Shown: positions 1 to 8,087, counted from the first letter of the stretch. The stretch is 64,000 nt of DNA from Polyangium mundeleinium (GCF_028369105.1 NZ_JAQNDO010000001.1:8216501-8280500); one strand, 5' to 3'. The notes: generated from the sequence alone by a model not told the origin. Translations and numbers: made by a program.

Positions 1-149
1 CCGATCTTGTCCAGCTGAAACGATACTGGAGCCCGCCGCACCTGGATAACGTTACCGTCGCGACCGCAGCCGGCGAGGCGCCCAATCGCATCAATCATTG
101 GCCAGCCGCGCCGGGAGCCCGCGTGCGTGGTGTCAGGAGGGCTTCATGA
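1..149 (+). CDS. 3' end of a secreted-type protein (partial)
   Basis: The reading frame starting at base 3 is open from the window edge to a TGA at 147-149. It reads DLVQLKRYWSPPHLDNVT, then ATAAGEAPNRINHW. The YWS-x-x-x-x-DN-x-TxATAxGE pattern resembles a repeat seen in secreted proteins of actinomycetes and myxobacteria that normally continues into AGY-F-R-EG. Here that continuation is replaced by unrelated residues, so the end may be eroded. The stop codon overlaps the P450 start as ATGA, which would allow translational coupling. The rest of the gene lies outside the window, and the family assignment is from memory only. Confidence 0.4.
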   Translation, partial: DLVQLKRYWSPPHLDNVTVATAAGEAPNRINHWPAAPGARVRGVRRAS

Positions 150-1345
150 ACCCTCCTGCGCCGCTGCCTCCGGAGGTGCTCGGGTCCGCTTCCACGATTC
201 GGAACCCATACCCGGTTTATCGCGCCCTCCAGCATGCCTCGCCTGTGTGCTACACGCGGTTGCACGTTGCATCGCGCGAAGGCCGAAGCGAGCCGCCCTA
301 TGTCTGGATGCTGCTCCGCCACAGGGAGGTGCTCGCCGCCCTCCGCGACCCTACCGCGTTCTGCGCGGCCACGCCACAGCTTCGGGAAGGCATCCCCCGG
401 TTGATGCGTGTCCGGAGCACGCGGCCCCACCGCACGCATCTGTGGAGCCTGGTGAGCGAAGTATGCTCTCCGCAGCGGCTCAGCGCGCTCGCGGACCAGA
501 TCCAGCAGATCGCAGGCGCGCTACTGGACACGGTGGGGCGAGGACCCGTGGAGTTCATGACGGCTTATGCCGCCCCTCTGTCCACGCGCATGATGGTCGC
601 GGCGCTCGGCTTCCCGAGCGACGATGCGCCCCTGTTCAAGCCGTGGTGCGAAGCCGGCGTCGCCTACTCCAGCATGCCGTTGAAGGAGCGGCCTCAGGCA
701 CTCCAGCAATTCACGGCTTACCTCCGGCAGGCGATCGCCGCACGCCGGGCCGAGCCGGCCGATGACCTCCTCTCCGCGATGATCGCGGCCGACATCGAGG
801 GCGAGTCCCTCCCGGATGACGAGATCCGCGGCGCGATCGCGGGGGCGGTGATCTCCAGCAGCGAGGGTTCGGCCAACCTCCTCGGCAACATGATGGCCCT
901 GCTCGGGGATCGCCCGGAGCTTTGGCGGCGAGCGCGCGAGGACAGGTCGCTCGTCGAGCCCATCGTCGAGGAGGCATTGCGCTACGAAAGCCCAATGCAG
1001 AGCTTCAGCCGGGTGACGACACGAGCGATCGTGGTCAGCGGCATGGAAATCCCGGAAGGTGAGCTCGTCGATCTGTGCTGCGGTGCGGCGAACCGGGACC
1101 CGGAGGTGTTCGAAGCCCCGGACGATTTCCGGCCCGAGCGCCCGACGAACCGCGAGCACCTGAGCTTCGGCCGGGGATCACGCTATTGCGCGGGCGCGCC
1201 GCTGATTCGCCTCGTGGCACGCACCACGCTCCATGCATTCCTCGATCGCTTCCCCACGCTGGGCCGGGGAGCGGCGGCGCCGGTCCGCCAGCAAGTGGCT
1301 CGGGTGGCTCTGGGCTACACATCGCTGCCGCTGGTGCTGGGCTAA
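146..1345 (+). CDS. cytochrome P450
   Basis: A 399-residue soluble bacterial class-I type P450, a haem monooxygenase needing ferredoxin partners that are not encoded here. The haem-ligand loop FGRGSRYCAG places the axial Cys at residue 348, and the K-helix ExxR is E276-R279. The start ATG at 146 has AGGAGG at 135-140 and fits the family length better than the upstream in-frame codon at 98. The I-helix is odd: where families carry A/G-G-x-D/E-T, this protein reads SSSEGSAN (237-244), so the acid E240 is kept but the oxygen-activating Thr is Gly241, followed by Ser242. The gene converges on the aminopeptidase-like gene at 1468, with 122 bp between. Its neighbourhood of small paired peptides suggests a tailoring role on a peptide, which is inference. 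Confidence 0.93.
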   Translation: MNPPAPLPPEVLGSASTIRNPYPVYRALQHASPVCYTRLHVASREGRSEPPYVWMLLRHREVLAALRDPTAFCAATPQLREGIPRLMRVRSTRPHRTHLWSLVSEVCSPQRLSALADQIQQIAGALLDTVGRGPVEFMTAYAAPLSTRMMVAALGFPSDDAPLFKPWCEAGVAYSSMPLKERPQALQQFTAYLRQAIAARRAEPADDLLSAMIAADIEGESLPDDEIRGAIAGAVISSSEGSANLLGNMMALLGDRPELWRRAREDRSLVEPIVEEALRYESPMQSFSRVTTRAIVVSGMEIPEGELVDLCCGAANRDPEVFEAPDDFRPERPTNREHLSFGRGSRYCAGAPLIRLVARTTLHAFLDRFPTLGRGAAAPVRQQVARVALGYTSLPLVLG

Positions 1346-1467
1346 CGGGCAGCGTAGGCGCGCGGCAGCTTAGCAGGATCATCGCCCCCCGGCGAACGGG
1401 CGGCAGGCAAACGCGGCTGCATGCCGCACGGTCGCGACAGGCGCCGTCAAGGCCGGCGTGGGGGCGT

Positions 1468-2454
1468 TCAGGGGATGATTCTGGCGTCGGTCGCGATGAA
1501 GTCGATATGCGCCGCGCTGATTCCATCGCCGACGGCGACATGAACCCCCGCGCAGCCCTCGTTCATGACGGAGTTGATGCTCCAGTCGATGGTCTGGCTG
1601 GACGTGCTAGCGTTGCTGCTCATTGACAGTTCCAGGAGCACCATGTCCGTGTGCTCACCTGATAGCCGTCGCACCTCCTTGTAAATGTCCTTGCCGCCTT
1701 GCGTCCGGATCTCCTTGATGCGCGAGTCCTCCACGCTCAGCGTGAGGGGGAACTGACCATCCTCACGCAAGTCATGCGCGAGCTCGCGTGCCTCGCGGTG
1801 GAGATGGGCTCTGGCCTCCGGCATCGTCTGGTGGCGAGCGATGGACGTCCCCCGGGCAAGGAACTGCCCCTTCACGAGGTAGCCCGAGCGCTGGATGTTG
1901 CCTCCGTTCGGGATCAACCCCACCTCGAGCCACTGTCCTATAGCGCCCCATTCTCTTGGCTGGAGGAAGGGATCCTCGATGGGCTGCATCACGGTGATCT
2001 CGTCGGCCAACTGCACGAGAAGATCGCACCCATCGCCCTGGATACGAAATGAATCCTGGTGCGCTCCGATGAAATTTATCAATTGCCTGCTGTTCTCTGC
2101 CGCTCGCGCAAAGTCAGACTGGGCGATGCGCTCCAGCGCATACATGGCAGCCCGCAGGGAAGGCTCGAAAGGGCGCAGTGGGATCATCAGCACCCTGCTA
2201 TTGCCGAACGCGTCGTCGTAGAAACGCGGTGGATTATCGCGTTCCGTGAACAGAAGGACGGCGTTGGCCCGGAGCTCCTCCGGCAGGCTTGCCGGATCGT
2301 CTCCAGCCGCCAGGTAATGACAGCGGCACCCCGTGGATCGCAGAAAGTCGTAGACCTCCAGCGAGTCTGCAAAGTACGTGGGGCGTACACCGAAGACCGG
2401 GTGAAGGCTGCGATCCAGCTGCTCTCCCAGCGATACATGGTCCTTGGGCTTCAT
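1468..2454 (-). CDS. aminopeptidase T / M29-like protein, possible RiPP peptide-handling protein
   Basis: A 328-residue protein whose C-terminal half resembles M29 aminopeptidases (AmpS/AmpT fold): GDGCDLL (the GxDL strand), ELSMSSN, NEGCAGVHVAVGDG and the terminal AHIDFI. The HxD pair and the preceding GVHVAVG His are kept. The Glu normally found in the P-x-x-E loop appears as PNGGN, and the Tyr downstream of the first His is not evident, so the metal site looks incomplete and it may bind rather than hydrolyse peptides. ATG 2454 was chosen (protein start MKPKDHVSLG) because the N-terminal extension in the longer frame is Arg/Pro-rich and unlike the rest. It lies 68 bp downstream of the small peptide gene on the same strand and probably shares its transcript. 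The specific substrate is unknown. Confidence 0.7.
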   Translation of the reverse strand: MKPKDHVSLGEQLDRSLHPVFGVRPTYFADSLEVYDFLRSTGCRCHYLAAGDDPASLPEELRANAVLLFTERDNPPRFYDDAFGNSRVLMIPLRPFEPSLRAAMYALERIAQSDFARAAENSRQLINFIGAHQDSFRIQGDGCDLLVQLADEITVMQPIEDPFLQPREWGAIGQWLEVGLIPNGGNIQRSGYLVKGQFLARGTSIARHQTMPEARAHLHREARELAHDLREDGQFPLTLSVEDSRIKEIRTQGGKDIYKEVRRLSGEHTDMVLLELSMSSNASTSSQTIDWSINSVMNEGCAGVHVAVGDGISAAHIDFIATDARIIP

Positions 2455-2522
2455 GGGGGAACGAACTCCAATCGAAACCGGGAGCGCTTCCGGTACGGAA
2501 GGCTCCCGGGCTGGCTGCGCGT

Positions 2523-2714
2523 CTAGAACGTGTTGCAGGGGCAGGAGACGCCTACCTCCTCCGCATCCTTCGTCTGGATGTAGTTCTCGTACCAGAAGAG
2601 GTGATGCGGCTTCCTGTGGGTCAGGCGCGGCTCCTGCCGGTTGTGGCCACTTCCGCCGTCCTGGAACCAGATGGTGCGCACAGGGGCGCGGGCGAGTTGC
2701 TCGATTCGTTGCAT
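2523..2714 (-). CDS. small peptide A, putative RiPP precursor
   Basis: A 63-residue peptide starting MQRIEQLARAPVRTI and ending VGVSCPCNTF. ATG 2714 is preceded by GAGGAG at a 6-base spacing, which supports this start over the longer frame. Residues 24-43 contain HNRQEP, LTH, KPHH and FWYENY, and the same block recurs in peptide B (3684-3860) as HNRPEP, LTHEKPHH and VFNY. A conserved Pro/His-rich segment followed by a divergent tail, here with two Cys and an aromatic cluster, is the layout of a leader plus core. No hydrophobic signal is present. The next gene downstream on the strand is the M29-like protein. I do not recognise the family, and a precursor role is inferred from paralogy and context. 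Confidence 0.6.
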   Translation of the reverse strand: MQRIEQLARAPVRTIWFQDGGSGHNRQEPRLTHRKPHHLFWYENYIQTKDAEEVGVSCPCNTF

Positions 2715-2966
2715 GGAGTCTCCTCGATGCGGTTGATGGGCGTTCGATGGCGTAGCCGAATGCTGCGAATCCTCCGACCACCCGCTCGCCGAAGGTACAA
2801 TGAACGCGCCAAGCGCCGTGTCCGCCGTATGCTCGTCAGTGTTCAATAATGTAACGTCACATCGCTCCTTGACACGCTGACTCGACGGTTCACGTTCCCC
2901 TTGTCTCGTTTCAGGCGGCGCGCTGCGAAAACGAGGCCCGCCGCCTCGCCGTGAAGGAGGCACGCC
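2715..2966. promoter_or_regulatory. divergent promoter region of the two peptide units
   Basis: These 252 bases separate the minus-strand peptide A/M29-like unit from the plus-strand GNAT/peptide B unit. Bases 2838-2875 are clearly more AT-rich than their surroundings. They contain an imperfect palindrome at 2850-2861 (TGTAACGTCACA) and a TTGACA at 2869-2874. No matching -10 box is obvious at the usual spacing, so the palindrome is the better candidate for a shared operator. Calling it regulatory is inference. Confidence 0.4.
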
Positions 2967-3557
2967 ATGCGCAGGACTCTATTTCCGGACTATCCGTCCG
3001 TCATGCCGACGCTTCAATTCCGCGCCAATGCGCACTTGACGTCGCTTTGGACTGCCGCTCCAGGCGAAGTGCTCGATCTGTTCGATCGCGACCGTGAGCG
3101 TTTGCGTGCGTGGTGCCCGTGGGTGGACGGGTGTCGGAGCCTGGAATCCCTGCAGGAGGTGATGGCGGCGGCGCGGCGCGACTTCGATGAGCAGAAGGCG
3201 TTGTGGTTCGTGATCCGGCACCGCGACGCGGTGGTGGGTGTGATGGGTCTGTACGACTTACGCGCCTCCGATCGTCGCAGCTCAATCGCCTGCATGGTGG
3301 AAGAGGCGCACGAGGGGCTGGGGCTGGTGTACGACGCAGGCGCTGCGCTGACGTGCTATGGCATGGATGCACTCGGGCTCATCCGTATCGAGGCCCAGAC
3401 TGCCGCTGAAAATCGGCGCGGCATCAAGACGATGGAGCGCCTCGGCTTCCGGCGCGAGGGCGTGCTCCGGTGCGCTCAATGGTTGCACGACCGCCCGGTC
3501 GATAATGTGGTTTACTCGCTCACGGCGCAAGATCCACGACCGCGCCGGATCGGATAG
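2967..3557 (+). CDS. GNAT family N-acetyltransferase, RimJ/RimL type
   Basis: A 196-residue acetyltransferase, likely acetylating an N-terminus or amine with acetyl-CoA. The GNAT core is visible: FVIRHRDAVVGVMGLYDL (strands 2-4), GLGLVYDAG in place of the classical pyrophosphate loop Q/RxxGxG/A, and ENRRGIKTMERLGFRREGVLR, the typical RimJ/L C-terminal signature. The start is set by GAAGGAGG just upstream; a later ATG at 3003 is possible. It begins the plus-strand side of the divergent peptide locus and is followed after 126 bp by peptide B, so it may modify one of the peptides or give self-resistance. Neither role can be shown from sequence alone. Confidence 0.85.
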   Translation: MRRTLFPDYPSVMPTLQFRANAHLTSLWTAAPGEVLDLFDRDRERLRAWCPWVDGCRSLESLQEVMAAARRDFDEQKALWFVIRHRDAVVGVMGLYDLRASDRRSSIACMVEEAHEGLGLVYDAGAALTCYGMDALGLIRIEAQTAAENRRGIKTMERLGFRREGVLRCAQWLHDRPVDNVVYSLTAQDPRPRRIG

Positions 3558-3683
3558 AAAAGAATTTGCATGAGCAGCCTGAGCGCATCCTCCTGGCATG
3601 CTCCTTGTGTCTCCAAACGTGCGGGGGGTGAAAGGTCTTGCGGCATCCGGCGCCGCAACACCCCACCACGACACGGAGGCATC

Positions 3684-3860
3684 ATGGAACCGCGTGAACA
3701 ATCGAGCAGCAACCAGGTCCGTATCGTTCGGCTCCAGGGCAACGGCACCAGGCACAATCGTCCGGAGCCGCACCTGACCCACGAAAAGCCTCACCACGTC
3801 TTCAACTACGCCGAGGTCACCCACATGCCTGACGAGGAGGACACGCAGGAATCGGCATAG
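3684..3860 (+). CDS. small peptide B, paralogue of peptide A
   Basis: A 58-residue peptide with start ATG 3684 and GGAGG 5-6 bases upstream. Residues 22-42 (TRHNRPEPHLTH, then EKPHHVFNY) align with peptide A without gaps: HNR-x-EP-x-LTH-x-KPHH-x-F-x-Y. The N-terminal parts also share VR-x-x-x-x-Q. The tail (AEVTHMPDEEDTQESA) is acidic and lacks the Cys and Trp of peptide A. It follows the GNAT gene on the same strand with its own strong ribosome site. It could be a second precursor with another core, or a leader-like partner protein. I know of no named family that matches. Confidence 0.6.
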   Translation: MEPREQSSSNQVRIVRLQGNGTRHNRPEPHLTHEKPHHVFNYAEVTHMPDEEDTQESA

Positions 3861-4012
3861 GCGCCGCCTACTGCGCACTAGCACTCCTCTGCCACCACCA
3901 ACCACACCTTCATATCGGCACGAGCGCCCGCACCGTCGCTCCGCACCGCGCGCATCTCATGGGCGCAGCGAGCCTTTGAATCAGTCGCCGCCGGATCTCC
4001 GGTAGCGACGGT

Positions 4013-4779
4013 TCAGGCGGTGAGCCGCTGTGTCCAAGCGTTTTTTTCGGCGTTGCGTAGGTGCTGAAGGAAGGCGAAGGCCATCATCGTCAGGAGCGCG
4101 TGATGATGCAGCGCGTGCCAGGAGCGGCACTCGACATGGTCGAGCCCGAGCTCCTCTTTCATCTGCTGATGTGCTTGCTCGCAAGCCCAGCGCGCCTTGA
4201 TCACCGAGGCGAGCGTTCCGAGTTCGGTGTCGGGCGGGTAGTTCGAAAGGTAATACTTCCGCACGCCGTTCGCGCGCTTTTCGCAGACGAGCCAGGCTTC
4301 TTCGCCTGGCCCACGATTGTGTCCGATGACCTTCGGTCCGTCGGCCACGCGCACGCGGATGGCGGCGAACGACGCGGAGAGATGGCCTTTCGTCCCGTCC
4401 CGCCATTGCACTTCCTTGAAGCCGTTCTTTGCGCGCGTCGAAGAGAGCCTGGCAGTTGGCGTTCTTGCCGAGTTGCCCGCAGTACTGATGCGCGACGCCG
4501 ACCGAGTGCGTTCCCTTCTTTGGAATTGCGGTGTCGTCAATGATGAGGTGGGCGTTCTTGCCGCCGACGAGCGCTCCAGCCTTCTCGAGGAGCACGCGCT
4601 CGTGCCCGGCCGTGTCCCAGCGAGAGGTCGAGATGAAGTGGTGAAGCTGCTGCGTCTCACCTGGGCAAACTCGCGCGGCCATCGGCTCGATGCTCTTGCG
4701 GTCGCCTGGCCCGAGCAGCCCACGTAGGTAGACCGGCCCCCACTTCTGCTGGGACGGGTAGCCGAACTCGTGCAGGAAC
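4013..4779 (-). pseudogene. IS701-like DDE transposase remnant
   Basis: Read on the minus strand, the sequence starts [20 protein letters not shown] at 4779 with a stop just upstream and no start codon. It continues through [15 protein letters not shown], the first acidic motif [14 protein letters not shown], and [16 protein letters not shown] frameshift near 4410-4440 moves to the frame ending at 4013, which carries [20 protein letters not shown] (the C-terminal Glu region) and a typical tail. The middle of the enzyme, including the second Asp motif, is missing, so the element is internally deleted as well as frameshifted. IS701 transposases are usually about 400 residues or more, and only about 250 are recoverable here. 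I could not define terminal inverted repeats. Confidence 0.8.
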
Positions 4780-4947
4780 CGTGGCCGCCGCGATGAGCCC
4801 CCGCGTGAAACGTAATGTCATGGCCAGCTCTCCCTTTATTGCGCTCGAGGCGGTGCGGGCGGAGGTCCTGAACGCACCCGCGTGGGTGGTGAAACGATGC
4901 ACCACCCAACCACGGCCAGGTCGACCCCTCCCGCCCCCGCTCCTCAC

Positions 4948-5307
4948 CTATGAGCAGATGCTCCACCTGTGCGACGAGACGACGTCGTTCCAGCCTGGCA
5001 GCATGCGGGCCCACCTCTGGCCGTTCTTGAGGCACGTCCCACGCCCCCTGTAGTTGGGGTGCTCGTAAAAGATCACGTCGCGGTTGCCGCTATTGTACCC
5101 GTTGTTCCATGCGCTGGAAACCATGTCGTGTCCGCAGAACGACGCATAATCACTGACATTGCCCTCCGTGGAGCAAACTCGCCCCCCGTAGTTGATGTGC
5201 TCATAGACGTAGACCCTCCCGTCGGCAGCGCTGGCAGGCGCTGCGAGAGCGACCCCCATGAGACCGATTGCCGCGATGATTGCCCTTGCCGTTCCTGTTC
5301 TTCGCAT
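4948..5307 (-). CDS. secreted peptidase-inhibitor I36 / beta-gamma-crystallin-like protein
   Basis: A 119-residue secreted protein: an Arg-rich start, a hydrophobic stretch, then APASAA and a mature part beginning DGRVYVYEHINYGG. Two crystallin-like motifs, VYVYEHINYGGR and VIFYEHPNYRGRG, each lead into a Cys-containing strand and end in SSAWNNG or SSHRW. This is the pattern of the I36/crystallin-fold secreted proteins common in actinomycetes. Start 5307 is preferred over 5313 because GAGGAGGG then sits about 6 bases upstream. The gene lies directly beyond the transposase remnant and may have been acquired with it. Function (inhibition or calcium binding) is not testable from sequence alone. 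Confidence 0.8.
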   Translation of the reverse strand: MRRTGTARAIIAAIGLMGVALAAPASAADGRVYVYEHINYGGRVCSTEGNVSDYASFCGHDMVSSAWNNGYNSGNRDVIFYEHPNYRGRGTCLKNGQRWARMLPGWNDVVSSHRWSICS

Positions 5308-5395
5308 CTCCATCCCTCCTCGTTCCGCCCTCGATCGGACGATCTCTTGAAGCCCGGGCGCGATTGTCGGGGCACGTCTTCGGACCGCTGCGCCC

Positions 5396-6355
5396 CTAGG
5401 ATCCCCCGGCGGTGATCTCTCGGGCTCGCGGGAGCGCGGCGTGCTGCATGCGCCGCTCGGCTTCGATCTGAGACCGGTATTTCTCGCGGACGCGGTCCCC
5501 GTAAACCCGGTCGAGCTCCTCCACGGTCGCTGCAAGCGCGGTGTCGCGAGCACAGGTGGCTTCGGCGACCGCCAGGCGGACCTCGACGTCGTGTGCCTCG
5601 GCGGGGCCGAGGCCTTTGGTGAGATCATCGAGCGCGGAGCGGAGATCCCTGGGGCTCGGGTACGGATGCCCGGCCCCGCTCATGCACCGGGCCCAATCCT
5701 CCACCGCCTTCGTGAACCGCGCGTCCTGCTCGACCTCGGCGACATACAAGGGCGCGAGGTTTCCCACGATGGTGGTCGCCTGAAACCAGGCCTCGAGATC
5801 ACCATAGAGGCGACGTTGCGCGTCCGCGCGGCAGCTCCGGTCGCTGGCCGTGATGACCCCGCCCATCGGCATCGCCACGGACAGTCCGTCCGGCCGCTCC
5901 CCGTTCAGGGCCGCCAGGGCGGCGAGTTGCTCGCCCGGGGCCAGCGCATCAAAATACTGCTGGTTGGGGTTCGGCCGCATGGCCTGCGCCCTTCCTCGCG
6001 TGCCTCCGTCACCGAAGCCGTGCTCTCGGGCCCACACCACATCATCGATGACGTAACGAAAGGACGGGCGCTCGCTCGGCGGCGTGCAGACAGGAACGAA
6101 GGTGAAGCCGTGCGCCTTCATGCACCGGCTGATCAAGATCTGTTCGGCCAGATCGAGCATTGCGATCTCTACCGCAGAGACCTGCCGAGGGGGTGTTGGG
6201 CTGTCCCCGTCCGGTGTCGCCGATCCACAGCCTCCACAGCCGGTGAGGAGGGCGGGCAGGCAGGCAACCATCGCCTGGATGGCCCTGCCAAACAACGAAC
6301 CGCCCCGATATGGCGTTCCACCTCCCCGGGCCCGCGAAAACTGCTCGCTGGCCAT
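5396..6355 (-). CDS. hypothetical lipoprotein
   Basis: A 319-residue predicted lipoprotein with hydrophobic segment VACLPALLTGC (lipobox LLTGC) after an unusually long 28-residue N-region. The start ATG at 6355 has GGAGGGG at a 5-base spacing. The mature part is mostly helical, with ISRCMKAHGF near the start and DWARCMSGAGHPYPSPRDL in the second half. This pair of RCM-type segments, with a Cys-containing linker (SCRADAQRRLYG) between them, is familiar from uncharacterised actinomycete lipoproteins. No enzyme motif is visible. It stands alone on the minus strand, 88 bp from the crystallin-like gene, and a co-transcript with that gene is possible. Confidence 0.75.
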   Translation of the reverse strand: MASEQFSRARGGGTPYRGGSLFGRAIQAMVACLPALLTGCGGCGSATPDGDSPTPPRQVSAVEIAMLDLAEQILISRCMKAHGFTFVPVCTPPSERPSFRYVIDDVVWAREHGFGDGGTRGRAQAMRPNPNQQYFDALAPGEQLAALAALNGERPDGLSVAMPMGGVITASDRSCRADAQRRLYGDLEAWFQATTIVGNLAPLYVAEVEQDARFTKAVEDWARCMSGAGHPYPSPRDLRSALDDLTKGLGPAEAHDVEVRLAVAEATCARDTALAATVEELDRVYGDRVREKYRSQIEAERRMQHAALPRAREITAGGS

Positions 6356-7195
6356 GAACCCCTCCGTGACGGCTCGACCGACCAGTTGCAGGATGAAAAC
6401 TTGCCGATAGAATCCCGTCGCATTGAATGTCGACGACCGCTCTCGTCAGAACGTAAGGCGACGGCCGGTCGCGTCGAGGGGGCTGGACGCGCGTGCCATG
6501 GCAGCGTCACCGGAAAAATCTCGCAGCCGACTCCCTGCCATATCCCCGGCCGGCCCGAGCCCCCTCCGCTGAGGCCGGCCACCGGACGGCGTTCGACGTC
6601 ACCATGGCGGCGCGAGCTTCAGCAGCCGGGCATGAGGAGCGGCCGGGTTAGGGTGTCTCCGCCGCAGATACGACGGCTTTCCCTATTCCACTCACTATCG
6701 CGGCCGCGCATGAGCAGCCCCCCTGACGGAGGCAGGTGGTGGTGGCCGGCCTGATCTGGCATGAATCAATTGCCGGATGCGGAAATCGGGAGCGGAAACG
6801 GAAGCGGCAGCGGCATCAGGCGCCTGCCCCGACTTGCCCTCTCACCCGGTCTCATCCTCCACACCACCCACCCGGCCCGCGCGCGGCACTGTGCTCATGG
6901 TGCCCCTGGAGGTACTGCGGGATCCCGATCGCCCTGTCAGGGCCCGAACCCTCGCGTGCAGAGCGCGGCGCGCTCCTCGAGATCGAGGCCCGGCGCGCAG
7001 CGAGGCTGTTTGCCAGCGCGGCCCCTCCCGGCTCTGCAGAATTCGACAGATCGCGTCAGGATGCGCTCACATCACGGCCCATCTCGCCGGACGTGTTTTG
7101 ACGATGCCGTCGTTGGCCTCGGTCTCGACCGTCGCGTAGAGCCAAGGCTCCCGGCCCGTCTGAAAGCGCTTTATGCTTGAGCTAGGAGGGACGCC
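6356..7195. other. 840-bp stretch without a convincing gene
   Basis: No frame here has both a ribosome site and protein-like composition; the open frames are short and Arg/Pro-rich. The only protein-like stretch is on the minus strand at about 7067-7165 (FQTGREPWLYATVETEANDG, then IVKTRPARWAVM), which could be the tail of a lost gene. Bases around 6780-6820 hold a short GGAAGC/GGCAGC-type repeat. The last 30 bases contain the ribosome site of the chitosanase gene. Confidence 0.5.
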
Positions 7196-7918
7196 ATGCC
7201 AGGAACTCGTATTCCTTCCGCGGGCGGCATCGTGGCCATTGCTGCGATCTTGCTGGCGAGCGCGCTGCGGAGCGCGATGGTGGCGAGCTCCGGCGAATAC
7301 GACGACGCCGCCCCAGCTCCAGCGCCGGGCCCTGAGCCCGTGCCTGCCGATCTCGTCGCGAAACTGACGAATTGCCATCAGCTCGCGGGGACGACGAAAT
7401 TCGCACATGACGCAGGTGGCGCAAAGACCGTACCCCTGTGCGCGCTCAATGGCGCGATCTGGTGGACCTCGGACCTCGACATCGACTGCGACGGCGGCCG
7501 AGGCGCGGAATGCAAGGCCGACCCGTATTATCAGGCAGAGACGTCCGCCGTGGACTCGGCGGGCAACCCGCTGGACGCGTCTACGCTCCCTTTCGTCGTC
7601 TTGCCCCTGCCGAGCAACGGCTTCGATTACAAGGCCCACGGCCTGGAGCTCGGGAGCGTGGTCGGCGTCATCCACCAAGGGAAGATACTCTACGGCATCC
7701 TCGGCGATCTCGGCCCGAAGGGCGTGATCGGCGAGGCCTCGTACGCCATGGCCCAGATGCTCGGCATCGACCCGAGCCCGACCTTTGGCGGCGTCGACGG
7801 CGGCGTCACGTACGTGGCATTCACCGGGACGAGCGCGGTGGTGACGAGGAACGAAGATACGGCGCAGGCGGCGCAAATCGGGAAGGCGCGAACGGCGGCG
7901 GTGATCGGCGCGAATTGA
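7196..7918 (+). CDS. glycoside hydrolase family 75 chitosanase-like protein
   Basis: A 240-residue secreted enzyme expected to cut chitosan. After a short basic start and hydrophobic helix (GIVAIAAILLASAL) and a Pro/Ala linker, the GH75 fold begins at about residue 60. The motifs visible are SDLDIDCDGG (92-101, the acidic motif of the family), VLPLPSNGF, GILGDLGPKGVIGEAS (167-182, the GD-x-GP-x-x-x-IGE signature with the second acidic residue) and FTGTSAVV near the end. The start is supported by AGGAGGG upstream. The next plus-strand gene, 169 bp on, encodes a NodB-type deacetylase, so the pair could convert chitin to chitosan and then cleave it. That pathway is inference. Confidence 0.87.
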   Translation: MPGTRIPSAGGIVAIAAILLASALRSAMVASSGEYDDAAPAPAPGPEPVPADLVAKLTNCHQLAGTTKFAHDAGGAKTVPLCALNGAIWWTSDLDIDCDGGRGAECKADPYYQAETSAVDSAGNPLDASTLPFVVLPLPSNGFDYKAHGLELGSVVGVIHQGKILYGILGDLGPKGVIGEASYAMAQMLGIDPSPTFGGVDGGVTYVAFTGTSAVVTRNEDTAQAAQIGKARTAAVIGAN

Positions 7919-8087
7919 GCGCTGCATCCTGTCGGAGAAGCCCCGCGATCTTGCCGTGCGCTGAAGCTTCTCCCCCTCACCATCATCATCGCAGCCATTG
8001 ACGGTTGGGTCTGGCCGTCTGATGACTTGCGAGGAATGGCGCTGATCGCCTCGGAATGGCGGGCCGCGTCGATGGGGAGGTGGCATC

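Noticed and set aside
521-1159. Long minus-strand frame inside the P450 gene
   Set aside because: It is antisense to an intact P450 with all its motifs, is Arg-rich and lacks a ribosome site: a high-GC shadow.
4781-5053. Plus-strand 90-residue frame near the crystallin-like gene
   Set aside because: It is mostly antisense to the transposase remnant flank and the crystallin-like gene; composition and start context do not support it.
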